Assembly (NCBI GenBank): GCA_029255645.1
Contig: JANLJE010000040.1
Coordinates: 1 to 45,443 of the forward strand
DNA from: Comamonadaceae bacterium
GTDB lineage: Bacteria; Pseudomonadota; Gammaproteobacteria; Burkholderiales; Rhodocyclaceae
Length of the DNA: 45,443 nt
Reading direction: 5' to 3'
In this document: positions 24,077 through 35,311 of the stretch, one piece after another
Position numbering within the stretch: the stretch's first letter is position 1
Layout of the letters: every line of letters begins with the position of its first letter
Made by a program: the position numbers and the translations under genes
The notes under the pieces: model-generated
What the model saw: only the letters and a program-made list of their open reading frames with translations
Database searches by the model: none
What the model was told of the DNA's origin: nothing

Positions 24077-25717
24077 ATGCTGCCAAAGCTTTCTACCTTC
24101 CCCGGGGTGCCCGGCCCCGTGGTCATCATCGTCCTGGACGGCTATGGCCTGCCCAGGACCGACCTGGGCAGCGCCATCGCCGCCGCCCGGAAACCCACCT
24201 TGGACAAGCTCTTCGCCCAGTACCCGAACATCCGCCTGAAGGCGCATGGCACCGCCGTCGGGATGCCTTCCGACGACGACATGGGCAATTCCGAGGTGGG
24301 CCACAACGCCATCGGCGCAGGGCAAGTCTATTCCCAGGGGGCTGCCCTGGTGGCGGATGCGATCGAATCGGGCCGCATCTGGCAGGGCGAGGCCTGGCGG
24401 CAGATCGTGGCAGGGGCCAAGGCCGGCCGCGGGGTGATCCACTTTCTCGGGCTCTTTTCCGACGGCAATGTGCATAGCCACATCGACCACCTGAAAGCCA
24501 TGATCGTCCAGGCCAAGGCCGAGGGGGTGAAGAAGGTGCGCATCCACGCCCTCCTCGATGGCCGCGACGTGCCCGAGACCAGCGCCCTGGATTACCTTTT
24601 GCCCTTCGAGGCTTTTCTGAAGGAGGTCTCAGATGCCACTTTCGATGCCCGGATCGCCTCGGGCGGTGGCCGCCAGGTCATCACCATGGACCGCTACGAA
24701 GCCAACTGGGCCATGGTGGAAGCAGGCTGGAAGACCCATGTGCTCGGCCAGGGCCAGCCCTTTCCGAGCGCCGTGGCAGCCGTGAATGCCCTGCGCGCCG
24801 CCCAGCCCGGAACCATCGATCAAGACCTGCCCCCCTTCGTGATCGTGGAAAACGGCGAGCCCGTCGGCACCATCGAAGATGGCGATGCGGTGGTGTTCTT
24901 CAATTTCCGCGGTGACCGGGCGATCGAGATCAGCCGCGCCTTTGAAGACAGCGATTTCGACAAGTTCGACCGGCGGCGCGTGCCCCAGGTCCGCTATGCT
25001 GGCATGTTGCAGTATGACGGCGACCTGCAACTCCCGAAGCGTTTTTTGGTGCCGCCCCCGGCCATCCAGAACACGATGGGCGAGTGGTTCGCCAAAACCG
25101 GCATCCCTCAATTCGCCTGCTCGGAAACCCAGAAATTCGGCCATGTCACCTATTTCTGGAACGGCAACCGTTCGGGCAGGTTCGAAGGCGAGACCTGGCA
25201 GGAAGTGCCCAGCGACGTGGTGCCCTTCGAGCAGCGCCCCTGGATGAAATCCGCCGAGATCGCCGATGCCATGATCGCCGCCATCCAAAGCGGCAAGTAT
25301 CGGGTGCTGCGGTGCAATTTCGCCAATGGCGACATGGTCGGCCACACCGGCAACTTCCGCGCCACCACCCTGGCCATCGAGGCGGTGGACCTCGCCCTGG
25401 AACGCCTGTTGCCGGTAATCGACGCCGCCGGCGGGGTGGCCCTGATCACTGCCGACCACGGCAATGCCGACGAAATGTTCGAGCTCGACAAGAAGACCGG
25501 GCAGCCCGCCCCCGACAAGGACGGCGCCTACCAGGCCAAGACCGCCCACACCTTGAACCCGGTGCCCTTGATCCTCTATGACAACGTCAGCGGCGGCAAA
25601 CTCACCCTGAAGCAGACGGAAAACGCGCGCCTCTCCAACATCGCCGCCACCGTCGCCCACCTGATCGGCCGGGAAAAACACGAGAGCTGGGACGAAAGCC
25701 TGCTGATGGTCTGCTGA
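24077..25717 (+). CDS. gpmI: 2,3-bisphosphoglycerate-independent phosphoglycerate mutase
   Basis: Mn-dependent alkaline-phosphatase-superfamily enzyme interconverting 3- and 2-phosphoglycerate in glycolysis and gluconeogenesis. 546 residues, slightly longer than usual. VVIIVLDGYG supplies the first metal aspartate, DDDMGNSEVGHNAIGAG the phosphoserine (S72), and ALITADHGNADEMF with KTAHTLNPVP the C-terminal metal ligands. The stop lies inside a triple 11-nt repeat (25701-25733), so the last residues may vary among strains. Confidence 0.96.
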   Translation: MLPKLSTFPGVPGPVVIIVLDGYGLPRTDLGSAIAAARKPTLDKLFAQYPNIRLKAHGTAVGMPSDDDMGNSEVGHNAIGAGQVYSQGAALVADAIESGRIWQGEAWRQIVAGAKAGRGVIHFLGLFSDGNVHSHIDHLKAMIVQAKAEGVKKVRIHALLDGRDVPETSALDYLLPFEAFLKEVSDATFDARIASGGGRQVITMDRYEANWAMVEAGWKTHVLGQGQPFPSAVAAVNALRAAQPGTIDQDLPPFVIVENGEPVGTIEDGDAVVFFNFRGDRAIEISRAFEDSDFDKFDRRRVPQVRYAGMLQYDGDLQLPKRFLVPPPAIQNTMGEWFAKTGIPQFACSETQKFGHVTYFWNGNRSGRFEGETWQEVPSDVVPFEQRPWMKSAEIADAMIAAIQSGKYRVLRCNFANGDMVGHTGNFRATTLAIEAVDLALERLLPVIDAAGGVALITADHGNADEMFELDKKTGQPAPDKDGAYQAKTAHTLNPVPLILYDNVSGGKLTLKQTENARLSNIAATVAHLIGREKHESWDESLLMVC

Positions 25718-25733
25718 TGGTCTGCTGATGGTC
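25701..25733. repeat. 11-nt tandem repeat over the gpmI stop
   Basis: Three exact copies of CTGCTGATGGT. The gpmI stop TGA is formed in the second unit. Because 11 is not a multiple of 3, copy-number change would alter the C terminus or stop position. Confidence 0.85.
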
Positions 25734-25813
25734 AGAAAGCCGGCAGATCAAGGCATGCCCCTGGCAAGCAACGAGACCATGCTCCCGCCGTTTCAGACGC
25801 TCAGGACAAATCC

Positions 25814-25858
25814 AGGTGCGGTTAGGCCAGGTGCGGTTGGGTCAAGTGCAGTTGGGTC
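25814..25858. repeat. 15-nt tandem repeat in the NUDIX C terminus
   Basis: Three degenerate copies of CAGGTGCGGTTGGGT. The unit is a multiple of 3 and encodes the repeated tail TQLHLTQPHLA at the end of the minus-strand NUDIX gene. Confidence 0.8.
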
Positions 25859-26400
25859 ATATACAAGGCCGTTATCGTCTTGGCGTCAGTGATTTCACCG
25901 TTCAGGATGCCCGCTTGTATCTGCTTCAGGCTGAACGAGAAAATTTCGATGAACTCCCCCTCTTCTTGCATCGGGTCTGAAATTTTCACCAACCCGCGCG
26001 CAAGAAATACCTCGATCCGCTCATCCGAGTAACCGATGCAAGGATGCAAGGTGCCCAGATGCGTCCAGGACCCCGCCTCATAGCCGGTTTCTTCACGAAG
26101 CTCCCTGATGGCCGTCCTCTCCATACTTTCACCTGCATCTATCTTGCCGGCGGGCAATTCCAGGAAAGTCCGTCCCAGGGGATAGCGGAACTGACGCTCG
26201 AACAGCAGTTCGCCGCTTTCCAGAACAGGGACGATCACGACGGCCCCGGGATGCTTGATGTATTCCCGGACCGACTCTTTGCCGTCAGGCAAGCGAACCC
26301 GATCCCGCCTGACGTGCAAAAGGTTGCCCTGAAAGATGAGCTCGGAATCCAGCTGCTGTTCATCCAATCCTTGCGAAGGTTTCCACTCCGGTTCGCTCAC
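25822..26400 (-). CDS. NUDIX hydrolase, ADP-ribose pyrophosphatase-like
   Basis: 192 residues. The NUDIX box is complete: AGKIDAGESMERTAIREL then REETGYE, matching G-x5-E-x7-RE-x2-EE-x-G. The upstream half (LIFQGNLLHVRRDRVRLPDG, YIKHPGAVVIVPVL) and HPCIGYSDERIEVFLARGL fit the NudF/ADP-ribose pyrophosphatase group that cleaves ADP-ribose to AMP and ribose 5-phosphate; the exact substrate cannot be fixed. The last residues are a tandem-repeat tail. A strong hairpin precedes the gene. Confidence 0.9.
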   Translation of the reverse strand: MSEPEWKPSQGLDEQQLDSELIFQGNLLHVRRDRVRLPDGKESVREYIKHPGAVVIVPVLESGELLFERQFRYPLGRTFLELPAGKIDAGESMERTAIRELREETGYEAGSWTHLGTLHPCIGYSDERIEVFLARGLVKISDPMQEEGEFIEIFSFSLKQIQAGILNGEITDAKTITALYMTQLHLTQPHLA

Positions 26401-26426
26401 AACGCTTCACTCCTTATCGGTCAAGT

Positions 26427-26474
26427 GCTGCGCCCGGCCGGGCGCAGCAAAGAAAACCGGCCCAACAGGGCCGG
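26427..26474 (-). terminator. double hairpin terminator
   Basis: On the minus strand, stem CCGGCCC / GGGCCGG around TGTT, then TTTTCTTT, 28 nt past the stop of the low-complexity gene. It is followed at once by a perfect 22-nt palindrome (26427-26448, arms GCTGCGCCCGG), a second strong hairpin. Confidence 0.75.
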
Positions 26475-26501
26475 CGAAGGTGTGCGGACGGCAAAACACT
26501 G

Positions 26502-27155
26502 TCAGAGGGAAAGCACGCCCTGATAGGCCGCCACGCCGCCTTGAGCCAGGACGGGACTGACATCCTGACGAGCCTGGGCCTGCACATCCTGGCGCACCCG
26601 GGACGCCTGCGCCGCCCCCTCGGCCTGACTATCCGGCATGGGAGCGCCGACCGACACCCGAGCCATGGGGTCCGCTGCAACAGCGGGACGTGCCATGGGA
26701 TCCGCCGGGGTCACGGCAGTGGGCGCTGCTGCCATCCGTTCCGGCTGCGGCCTCGGGGTTGCTGCGCCGGTGGGCTGAGTCACGCTGGCCTGCTGCAGGG
26801 GAAGGGATTGGGCAGCCATGCCGGCCGGTGCTGCTGTAGTGAAGCCTGGGGCTTCGTTACGGACAGGTCTGGTTTGCGCCGCATTCTGCACCGGTACGTT
26901 CTGCGGGGCCGATGCCGATTGCTGGGCAGCCGCACGAGCCAGCTCCGGGTTTTGTTGTTCGGTTGCCAGCATGGATTGCCCCGCTGCACTCAAACTGACC
27001 TTGGTACTGGAAGGAGGCTGGCTGGCGGCATTCCCTGCATCGACACCCGCAGGACCACGACCTGCCGGCGCACTGACACCCGCTGCCGCGCCGGCAGGAG
27101 ATGAAGCGGGGACTGAACCATACAGCGCCTGCAGCCCTGAACGATTGATTTCCAT
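26502..27155 (-). CDS. Ala/Pro/Gln-rich hypothetical protein
   Basis: 217 residues, low complexity, about a third alanine, no membrane segments or signal peptide. It begins MEINRSGLQALYGSVPAS and contains a more ordered STKVSLSAAGQSMLATEQQ near 50, a pattern seen at the start of several secreted or flagellum-related proteins of unknown fold. ADPMARPAVAADPMARVS is an internal duplication. It is flanked by its own terminator and a gap before lpdA, so it is probably monocistronic. Function unknown. Coding is supported by a start at the right place and a strong terminator. Confidence 0.7.
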   Translation of the reverse strand: MEINRSGLQALYGSVPASSPAGAAAGVSAPAGRGPAGVDAGNAASQPPSSTKVSLSAAGQSMLATEQQNPELARAAAQQSASAPQNVPVQNAAQTRPVRNEAPGFTTAAPAGMAAQSLPLQQASVTQPTGAATPRPQPERMAAAPTAVTPADPMARPAVAADPMARVSVGAPMPDSQAEGAAQASRVRQDVQAQARQDVSPVLAQGGVAAYQGVLSL

Positions 27156-27285
27156 GATGTGACCTCTCGTGAAAATACCGACTTACGGTTTCATCCTAGC
27201 CCAAAGTCTGGATTTCCAACAGCCCTGCAATGTAAAAGGCGAGGTCTCCCGCCTTTGTTCGATCTGCCTGACCAAGCCGGCGTCA

Positions 27286-28710
<1,425 letters not shown>

Positions 28711-28733
28711 AGCGTATCTCCAGTTCAATTTGC

Positions 28734-28774
28734 AAAAAAGGGTGAGGCGAAGGCGATGCCTTCGGCCCCACCCC
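28734..28774 (-). terminator. hairpin between odhB and lpdA
   Basis: Long imperfect stem with GGGTGAGGCGAAGGC pairing to GCCTTCGGCCCCACCC, followed on the minus strand by TTTTTT. It lies 15 nt after the odhB stop and probably attenuates lpdA transcription, leaving E3 less abundant or separately driven. Confidence 0.7.
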
Positions 28775-28789
28775 TTTCAGTTCAGCGGA

Positions 28790-30004
28790 TCAAACCCCCA
28801 GCAGCAGGCGGGTGGGATCTTCCAGGGCTTCCTTCATGGTCACCAGACCCAGCACGGCTTCGCGGCCATCGATGATGCGGTGGTCGTAGGACATGGCCAG
28901 GTAGTTGATGGGGCGCACCACCACTTGACCATTTTCGACCACGGCACGGTCCTTGGTGGCATGAATGCCGAGGATCGCGGACTGGGGCGGATTGATGATC
29001 GGTGTGGAGAGCATGGAACCGAACACGCCGCCGTTGGAAATGGAGAAGGTGCCGCCGGTCAGGTCTTCGATGGTCAGCTTGCCATCCTTGGCCTTGTTGC
29101 CGAATTCACCAATCTTCTTCTCGATGTCGGCGATGGACATTTCGGAAGCATTGCGCAGGATCGGCACCACCAGACCACGAGGGGAACCCACCGCGATGCC
29201 GATGTCGATGTAGCCGTGGTAGACGATGTCGTTGCCATCGACGGAAGCGTTCAGGATCGGGAACTTTTCCAGGGCGGCGCAGGCGGCCTTGACGAAGAAA
29301 CCCATGAAGCCCAGACGCACACCGTGGGTCTTCTCGAACTTTTCACCATACTGCTTCCTGAGCGCCATGATCGGGCCCATGTTCACCTCGTTGAACGTGG
29401 TCAGGATGGCGTTTTCGTTCTTGGATTGCAGCAGACGCTCGGCGATGCGGGCGCGCAGACGGCTCATGGGCACGCGCTGTTCGACACGCTCACCCAGAGG
29501 GATGGCCACGGCGGCGGGGGTGGCGGCAGCAGCGGCAGTGGCAACGGCAGCAGCCCTGGGGGTAGCGGCCACCGCGTCCTCCTTGGTGACTCGCCCGCCA
29601 CGACCGGAACCGGACAGCTCAGCCGCAGCAATCCCCTTCTCCTCCAGAATCTTGCGGGCGGAGGGGCTGGCGGTACCGGCCGGAGCAGCGGCAGCGGGCG
29701 CAGCCGCCGGAGCGGCGGTAACGGCAGGGGCCGCGGTAACGGGAGCCGCGGCGACTGCCGCCTTGGCTTCGGTATCGATTTTGGCAATGACTTCGTCGGA
29801 AACCACGCTGTCGCCATCCACCTTGATGATTTCAACCAGCACGCCGGCGTCGGGGGCGGGAACTTCCAGCACCACCTTGTCGGTTTCGATATCGACCAGG
29901 ATTTCGTCACGTGCAACGGCGTCGCCCACCTTCTTCTTCCAGGAGGACAGTGTGCCTTCGGCCACGGATTCGGAGAGCTGCGGGACTTTGACTTCGATGA
30001 TCAT
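28790..30004 (-). CDS. odhB: 2-oxoglutarate dehydrogenase E2 (dihydrolipoyl succinyltransferase)
   Basis: Core of the 2-oxoglutarate dehydrogenase complex. 404 residues: N-terminal lipoyl domain with the lipoylated lysine in [11 protein letters not shown], an Ala/Pro-rich linker, a peripheral-subunit binding domain ([13 protein letters not shown]) and a C-terminal acyltransferase with [15 protein letters not shown] (catalytic His and Asp). ATG at 30004 has GAGGAG five bases upstream; the GTG two codons earlier overlaps that site. 21 nt after odhA. Confidence 0.97.
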   Translation of the reverse strand: MIIEVKVPQLSESVAEGTLSSWKKKVGDAVARDEILVDIETDKVVLEVPAPDAGVLVEIIKVDGDSVVSDEVIAKIDTEAKAAVAAAPVTAAPAVTAAPAAAPAAAAPAGTASPSARKILEEKGIAAAELSGSGRGGRVTKEDAVAATPRAAAVATAAAAATPAAVAIPLGERVEQRVPMSRLRARIAERLLQSKNENAILTTFNEVNMGPIMALRKQYGEKFEKTHGVRLGFMGFFVKAACAALEKFPILNASVDGNDIVYHGYIDIGIAVGSPRGLVVPILRNASEMSIADIEKKIGEFGNKAKDGKLTIEDLTGGTFSISNGGVFGSMLSTPIINPPQSAILGIHATKDRAVVENGQVVVRPINYLAMSYDHRIIDGREAVLGLVTMKEALEDPTRLLLGV

Positions 30005-30025
30005 ATTCACTCCTCGTATCTTGTT

Positions 30026-32854
30026 TTAGTAGTCGATCTTGCCCATGGCGGACTCGATCAATGCCTTGTGCTGCTCGTTGTGCTTGGCCAGATAGCCGAC
30101 GGCCGGGGAAGCAGAAGCAGGACGTGAGACCAGCAACAGATGCTGCTTGGGTCCTACGGAACGAACCAGGTGTTGGCGCGAGGCGAACCAGTACCAGGCC
30201 CCTTGATTGCGGGGTTCTTCCTGACACCAGACGATCTCGGTGGCCTTGGGATACCTGGCCATTTCGGCGGCAAAGGACTCTTCCGGGAAGGGATAGAGCT
30301 GCTCGATCCGCACGATGGCGATGTGGTTGAGTTCCCTTTCCCGGCGCGCAGCGAGCAGATCGTAGTAGATCTTGCCGGCACAGAGCACGACGCGGGTGAC
30401 CTTCCTGGCGTCGATGGCATCGATTTCGCCGATCACCCGCTGGAATTCGCCATTGGCCAGCTCTTCCATGGTGGAGACGGCGTCCTTGTGGCGCAGCAGG
30501 GACTTGGGCGTCATCACCACCAGGGGCTTCCTTTGCTTGCGCACGGCCTGACGGCGCAGCAGGTGGTAGATCTGGGAAGGCGTGGTGGGCACGCAGACTT
30601 CCATGTTCATCTCGGCACAGGCCTGCATGTAGCGTTCCAGGCGGGCGGAAGAGTGTTCCGGACCCTGACCTTCGTAGCCATGGGGCAGCAGCATCACCAG
30701 ACCACAACCACGACCCCACTTGGCCTCACCGGAGGTGATGAACTGGTCGATCACCACCTGGGCACCGTTGGCAAAGTCACCAAACTGGGCTTCCCAGATG
30801 ATCAGTTCATTGGGCTCTGCAGAGGCATAGCCGTATTCAAAGGCCAGCACGCCCTCTTCAGACAGCACGGAATCAAAACACTGGAAGCGCCCCTGCTTGT
30901 CCTGCAGGTGAGCCAGGGGATGGTAGGTCCCCTCGGACCAATGGGTCCGGTTCTGGTCATGGAAGGCGACATGGCGATGGAAGAAGGTCCCGCGCCCCAC
31001 GTCCTCACCGGACAGGCGCACCCCAAAGCCTTCGGTGAGCAAGGTGGCATAGGCCAGGTTTTCAGCCATGCCCCAGTCGAAGGGCTGCTTGCCCTCACCC
31101 ATGGCGCGCCGGTCGTCGATGATCTTCTTGACCCGGCTGTGCAGGGCAAAGCCTTCGGGCAGGGTGGTGAGGCGCTCGGACAGGCGCTCGATTTCCTGCA
31201 CGGGCACCCGGGTGTCGCAGGTCTCGATGTACTTCCTGGTCTGGTAGGGCTTCCAGTCCTGGGCATGGGTGCGCTTGTAGTCGGAGAGCACGGGGTTGTA
31301 CAGCAGCTCGCCCTTGTCCAGGTGGGCGCGGTAGTCCTGGATCATTTGCTCCGGCTCGTCGGCCGCCAGGGTGCCCTCGGCCACCAGCTTGTCGGCATAC
31401 ACCTTGCGGGTGCCGGGATGAGCCTGCACCTTCTTGTACATCAGGGGCTGGGTCACCATGGGCTCGTCCTGCTCGTTGTGGCCCAGCTTGCGGAAACAGA
31501 AAATGTCGATGACCACATCCTTGCCGAACTGCTGACGGTAATCCACGGCCAGCCTCGTCACCAGGGCCACGGCCTCGACATCGTCGCCATTGACGTGGAA
31601 GATGGGCGCCTCGGCCATCTTGAAAATTTCGGTACAGTAGTAACCGGAGCGATAGTCGCGCGGATCGGAAGTGGTAAAGCCGATCTGGTTGTTCACCACG
31701 ATGTGGATCGTGCCGCCCGTGCCATAGCCCCGGGTCTGGGCGAAGTTGAGCATTTCCTGGTTCACGCCCTGGCCGGCCACGGCGGCATCGCCATGGATCA
31801 ACAGGGGCACGATCTCCTTCTTGCCGTCGGGGCCGTAGCGCAGCTGCCGGGCATAGACGGAGCCCTCGACCACGGGGTTGATGATTTCCAGGTGGGACGG
31901 GTTGAAGGCCAGGGCCAGGTGCACCGGACCGCCAGGCGTGCCCACGTCGGAGGAATAGCCCATGTGGTACTTCACGTCGCCAGCCGACAGGTCGGAGGCC
32001 TTCTTGCCTTCGAATTCGGCAAACAGCAGGGAGGGCGGCTTGCCCAGGACATTCACCAGCACGTTGAGACGGCCGCGGTGAGCCATGCCGATCACGATTT
32101 CCTGCACGCCATGGGCGCCGGCGACGCGGATCAGCTCATCCATCGAGGCAATCAGGGATTCGCCGCCTTCGAGGGAGAAGCGCTTCTGGCCCACATACCT
32201 GGTGTGCAGGTAGCGTTCCAGGGTCTCCGCAGCCGTGACCCGCTCCAGCAGGCGCTGCTTGTCTTCCTTGCTGTAGCTGCCATGGGCACGAATCGGCTCC
32301 AGGCGTTCCTGCAGCCAGCGTTTTTCCTGGGTGGAGGTCAGGTACATGTACTCCACACCGATGGAACCACAGTAGGTTTCCCTGGCGGCTTCGATGATCC
32401 TGGCCAGGGGCGCGTGATCGGTCCCCATGCGAAAGGAACCGGTGTTGAAACTGCGGTTCAGATCCGCAGGGGTGAGGTCGTAGTGGGCAAGTTCGAGCTC
32501 GGGCACCACGGTCGGCTCCTGACGCTTCAGCGGGTCCAGGTCGGCCTTGCGGTTGCCCAGGAAGCGGTAGGCATTGATCAGTTGCAACACCGCCACCTGT
32601 TTGCCGTCATCGACCGCGGCCGGGGCAGCCTGGCGGAACCCGCCCTGCCTGGCCTGTTCGGCAAAGGCGGCAATGACCGGCGCATGGGGAACATCTTTGG
32701 CGACATAACCGGGTTGCTGAGCCAACTTGTCGAAGTAGGCGCGCCACTCGTCCGGCACGGCGGCGGGATCTTCCAGATAGTTTTCGTAAAGTTCTTCGAC
32801 AAAAGGTGCGTTGCCGCCAAAGAACAGGGAGTTTTCTTGCTTCTGCATCATCAT
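30026..32854 (-). CDS. odhA: 2-oxoglutarate dehydrogenase E1
   Basis: Thiamine diphosphate-dependent decarboxylase of the complex. 942 residues, typical. It opens with SLFFGGNAPFVEELYENYL, the peptide that docks to E2. IGMAHRGRLNVLVNVLGKP and HGDAAVAGQGVNQE lie in the cofactor half, and FCFRKLGHNEQDEP is the TPP-binding region. The C-terminal half carries GLVMLLPHGYEGQGPEHSS. Three tandem ATGs open the gene; the first is used. A gltA terminator lies upstream, so odhAB-lpdA has its own promoter in 32855-32934. Confidence 0.97.
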   Translation of the reverse strand: MMMQKQENSLFFGGNAPFVEELYENYLEDPAAVPDEWRAYFDKLAQQPGYVAKDVPHAPVIAAFAEQARQGGFRQAAPAAVDDGKQVAVLQLINAYRFLGNRKADLDPLKRQEPTVVPELELAHYDLTPADLNRSFNTGSFRMGTDHAPLARIIEAARETYCGSIGVEYMYLTSTQEKRWLQERLEPIRAHGSYSKEDKQRLLERVTAAETLERYLHTRYVGQKRFSLEGGESLIASMDELIRVAGAHGVQEIVIGMAHRGRLNVLVNVLGKPPSLLFAEFEGKKASDLSAGDVKYHMGYSSDVGTPGGPVHLALAFNPSHLEIINPVVEGSVYARQLRYGPDGKKEIVPLLIHGDAAVAGQGVNQEMLNFAQTRGYGTGGTIHIVVNNQIGFTTSDPRDYRSGYYCTEIFKMAEAPIFHVNGDDVEAVALVTRLAVDYRQQFGKDVVIDIFCFRKLGHNEQDEPMVTQPLMYKKVQAHPGTRKVYADKLVAEGTLAADEPEQMIQDYRAHLDKGELLYNPVLSDYKRTHAQDWKPYQTRKYIETCDTRVPVQEIERLSERLTTLPEGFALHSRVKKIIDDRRAMGEGKQPFDWGMAENLAYATLLTEGFGVRLSGEDVGRGTFFHRHVAFHDQNRTHWSEGTYHPLAHLQDKQGRFQCFDSVLSEEGVLAFEYGYASAEPNELIIWEAQFGDFANGAQVVIDQFITSGEAKWGRGCGLVMLLPHGYEGQGPEHSSARLERYMQACAEMNMEVCVPTTPSQIYHLLRRQAVRKQRKPLVVMTPKSLLRHKDAVSTMEELANGEFQRVIGEIDAIDARKVTRVVLCAGKIYYDLLAARRERELNHIAIVRIEQLYPFPEESFAAEMARYPKATEIVWCQEEPRNQGAWYWFASRQHLVRSVGPKQHLLLVSRPASASPAVGYLAKHNEQHKALIESAMGKIDY

Positions 32855-32934
32855 CCTAGCGTCCCCTTTTGGGATGGGTTCTCTGTTTTATGATTTCGGC
32901 CGGTGGCCGGTTATGGCCTGTAGCCGGTTATATT

Positions 32935-32964
32935 GAAAAAAAGGCGGCGCAGGCGCCGCCTTTT
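32935..32964 (-). terminator. terminator after gltA
   Basis: Perfect stem AAGGCGGCGC / GCGCCGCCTT with a 2-nt centre, followed on the minus strand by a run of seven or more T. It lies about 10 nt past the gltA stop. Confidence 0.85.
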
Positions 32965-32972
32965 GCTGCCGC

Positions 32973-34268
32973 TCAGCGCTTGTCCAACGGCACCACATCG
33001 CGCTTGGCTGCGCCGATGTAAAGCTGGCGGGGACGACCGATCTTGTATTCGGGATCGGTGATCATTTCTTCCCACTGAGTCATCCAGCCCACGGTGCGGG
33101 CCAGGGCGAAGATGCAGGTGAACATGGAGGTGGGAATGCCGATCGCCTTTTGCACGATGCCGGAATAGAAGTCCACATTCGGGTAGAGCTTCTTCTCGAC
33201 GAAGTATTCGTCTTCCAGGGCGATCTTCTCCAGTTCCCGCGCCAGTTTGAACAGGCGGTCGTTTTCCAGGCCCAGCTCCTTCAGCACGTCGTCACAGACC
33301 TTGCGCATCAGCTTGGCGCGGGGATCGAAGTTCTTGTAGACGCGGTGGCCGAAACCCATCAGCTTGAAGGGGTCGTTCTTGTCCTTGGCACGGGCGATGT
33401 ACTCGGGCACGCGGGACACGTCACCGATTTCTTCGAGCATTTCCAGACAGGCTTCGTTGGCACCGCCGTGCGCGGGGCCCCACAGACAGGCGATACCGGC
33501 AGCGATACAGGCGAAGGGATTGGCGCCGGAGGAACCGGCGAGCCGCACGGTGGAGGTGGAGGCGTTCTGCTCATGATCGGCATGGAGCGTGAAGATCACG
33601 TCCAGGGCGCGCACCAGCACGGGGTTGGGCTGGTATTCCTCGCAAGGGGTGCCGAACATCATGTGCATGAAGTTCTCGGTGTAGCTCAGGTCGTTGCGGG
33701 GATACATGAAGGGCGCGCCGGTGTTGTACTTGTAAGCCATGGCCACGATGGTCGGCAGCTTGGCAACGATGCGGTTGAAGCTGATGCTGCGATGCTCGGC
33801 ATCGGAGAAATCGGCGGCATCGTGATAGAAGGCGGACAGGGCGCCGACCACGCCCGTCATCACGGCCATGGGGTGAGCGTCACGACGGAAACCGTTGTAG
33901 AAACGGGTCATCTGGTCGTGCACCATCGTGTGCTTCTTGATGATGTTCTCGAAGTCGGTCTTCTGTTTGGCATTGGGAAGTTCGCCGTTCTTGAGCAGGT
34001 AGGCGACTTCCAGGAAATTACAGTTCTCGGCCAGTTGCTCGATGGGGTAGCCGCGATACAGCAGCTCGCCCTTGTCGCCGTCGATGAGGGTGATCCTGGA
34101 CTTGCAGCTGGCAGTCGACAAAAAGCCGGAATCGTAGGTAAAGAGGCCCGTTCTGCTGCCCAGGGTACGGATGTCGATGCATTCGTTACCCAGGGTAGGG
34201 GTCATGATCGGAAACTCGACAGGTGCTTGCCCATCGATGCTCAGTGTTGCCTTGCGTTCGGTCGTCAT
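32973..34268 (-). CDS. gltA: citrate synthase
   Basis: Condenses oxaloacetate and acetyl-CoA, the entry step of the TCA cycle. 431 residues, the type II hexameric form of Gram-negatives. Catalytic histidines lie in [18 protein letters not shown] and [14 protein letters not shown], and the aspartate in [13 protein letters not shown] zinc-free N-terminal beta domain precedes them. ATG at 34268 (MTTERKATL) is chosen over one 17 codons upstream. It follows sdhE on the same strand. Confidence 0.97.
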   Translation of the reverse strand: MTTERKATLSIDGQAPVEFPIMTPTLGNECIDIRTLGSRTGLFTYDSGFLSTASCKSRITLIDGDKGELLYRGYPIEQLAENCNFLEVAYLLKNGELPNAKQKTDFENIIKKHTMVHDQMTRFYNGFRRDAHPMAVMTGVVGALSAFYHDAADFSDAEHRSISFNRIVAKLPTIVAMAYKYNTGAPFMYPRNDLSYTENFMHMMFGTPCEEYQPNPVLVRALDVIFTLHADHEQNASTSTVRLAGSSGANPFACIAAGIACLWGPAHGGANEACLEMLEEIGDVSRVPEYIARAKDKNDPFKLMGFGHRVYKNFDPRAKLMRKVCDDVLKELGLENDRLFKLARELEKIALEDEYFVEKKLYPNVDFYSGIVQKAIGIPTSMFTCIFALARTVGWMTQWEEMITDPEYKIGRPRQLYIGAAKRDVVPLDKR

Positions 34269-34346
34269 AGTGTCTTCTCTGTTCAGGTATTTGATTGCAC
34301 TGCCAAATAAAGCAGGCAAACACTCAGGGTAGAGCGTTTGCCTTAC

Positions 34347-34589
34347 TCAACTCTTACGCAACATCGCCACGATCGGTGCCAGGCGCGGGTCTTCGCACAC
34401 TTCCTGGCCACTGATCAGATGCCACAACTCCAGGTCCTCAAAATCTGCAAGTTCGACAAACGCCTGCTGCTCGGCCGCCGACAGGCTTTGGAACTGTTCG
34501 TCCAGAAAGCGGGTCAGGGCAATATCCACCTCCAGCATACCCCGGCGGATACTGCGCCAGCGCAAGCGTTCGTAAGCGGCTCTTTCCAT
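34347..34589 (-). CDS. sdhE: succinate dehydrogenase FAD assembly factor
   Basis: Promotes covalent flavinylation of SdhA. 80 residues of the SdhE/CptB (formerly YgfY) family. The conserved RRGMLEVD motif near 15-22 contains the RGxxE needed for flavinylation, and FEDLELWHLISGQEVCEDP is the family's C-terminal helix. The ATG overlaps the sdhB stop (TGATG), so it is coupled to the subunits it serves. Confidence 0.95.
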   Translation of the reverse strand: MERAAYERLRWRSIRRGMLEVDIALTRFLDEQFQSLSAAEQQAFVELADFEDLELWHLISGQEVCEDPRLAPIVAMLRKS

Positions 34590-35299
34590 CAGATGGCCCG
34601 CTTGACCATCATTTCCTTGATCTTGCCGATGGCCTGGGTGGGATTCAGGCCCTTGGGGCAGACATCGACACAGTTCATGATGGTGTGGCAGCGGAACAGC
34701 CGGTATGGATCTTCCAGGTTGTCCAGCCGCTCACTGGTGGCCTGGTCGCGGGTATCGGCCAGGAAACGGTAGGCCGCCAGCAATCCGGCGGGACCCACGA
34801 ATTTGTCGGGATTCCACCAGAAGGACGGGCAGGAGGTGGAACAGCAGGCACAGAGGATGCACTCATAGAGGCCATTCAACTCTTCCCGGTCTTCCGGCGA
34901 CTGCAGCCGCTCCCGCTCGGGCGGAGGATCGTTGTTGATCAGGTAGGGCTTGATGGAGTGATACTGCTTGAAGAACTGGGTCATATCCACGATCAGGTCG
35001 CGGATCACCGGCAGACCGGGTAGCGGACGCAGCACGATGGGCTGCTTCAGGCTGTCGATGTCGGTCAGGCAGGCCAGGCCGTTCTTGCCATTGATGTTCA
35101 TGGCGTCGGAACCACACACCCCTTCGCGGCAGGAACGGCGGTAGGCGATGCTGTCGTCCTTGGCCTTGAGCTTGGTGAGGGCATCCAGAAGCTTGTGATC
35201 CGTGGAATCCAGTTCCACGGAGATGTCCTGCATATAAGGACGCTCATCCTTGTCCGGATCGTAGCGGTAAATGCTGAATTGAACCGTGCGTTTCGTCAT
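34589..35299 (-). CDS. sdhB: succinate dehydrogenase iron-sulfur subunit
   Basis: Carries electrons from FAD to the quinone. 236 residues. The three cluster motifs are complete: SCREGVCGSDAMNINGK with GLAC for [2Fe-2S], CILCACCSTSCPSFWW and CHTIMNCVDVCPKGLNP for [4Fe-4S] and [3Fe-4S]. ATG at 35299 follows GGAG; an in-frame ATG four codons upstream is less well spaced. It lies 12 nt after sdhA. Confidence 0.97.
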   Translation of the reverse strand: MTKRTVQFSIYRYDPDKDERPYMQDISVELDSTDHKLLDALTKLKAKDDSIAYRRSCREGVCGSDAMNINGKNGLACLTDIDSLKQPIVLRPLPGLPVIRDLIVDMTQFFKQYHSIKPYLINNDPPPERERLQSPEDREELNGLYECILCACCSTSCPSFWWNPDKFVGPAGLLAAYRFLADTRDQATSERLDNLEDPYRLFRCHTIMNCVDVCPKGLNPTQAIGKIKEMMVKRAI

Positions 35300-35311
35300 G
35301 CTGGACTCCAA

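Noticed and set aside
24629-25681. 350-codon minus-strand open frame
   Set aside because: Antisense to gpmI; no recognisable motifs.
30140-32893. 917-codon plus-strand open frame
   Set aside because: Antisense to odhA, which carries all catalytic motifs.
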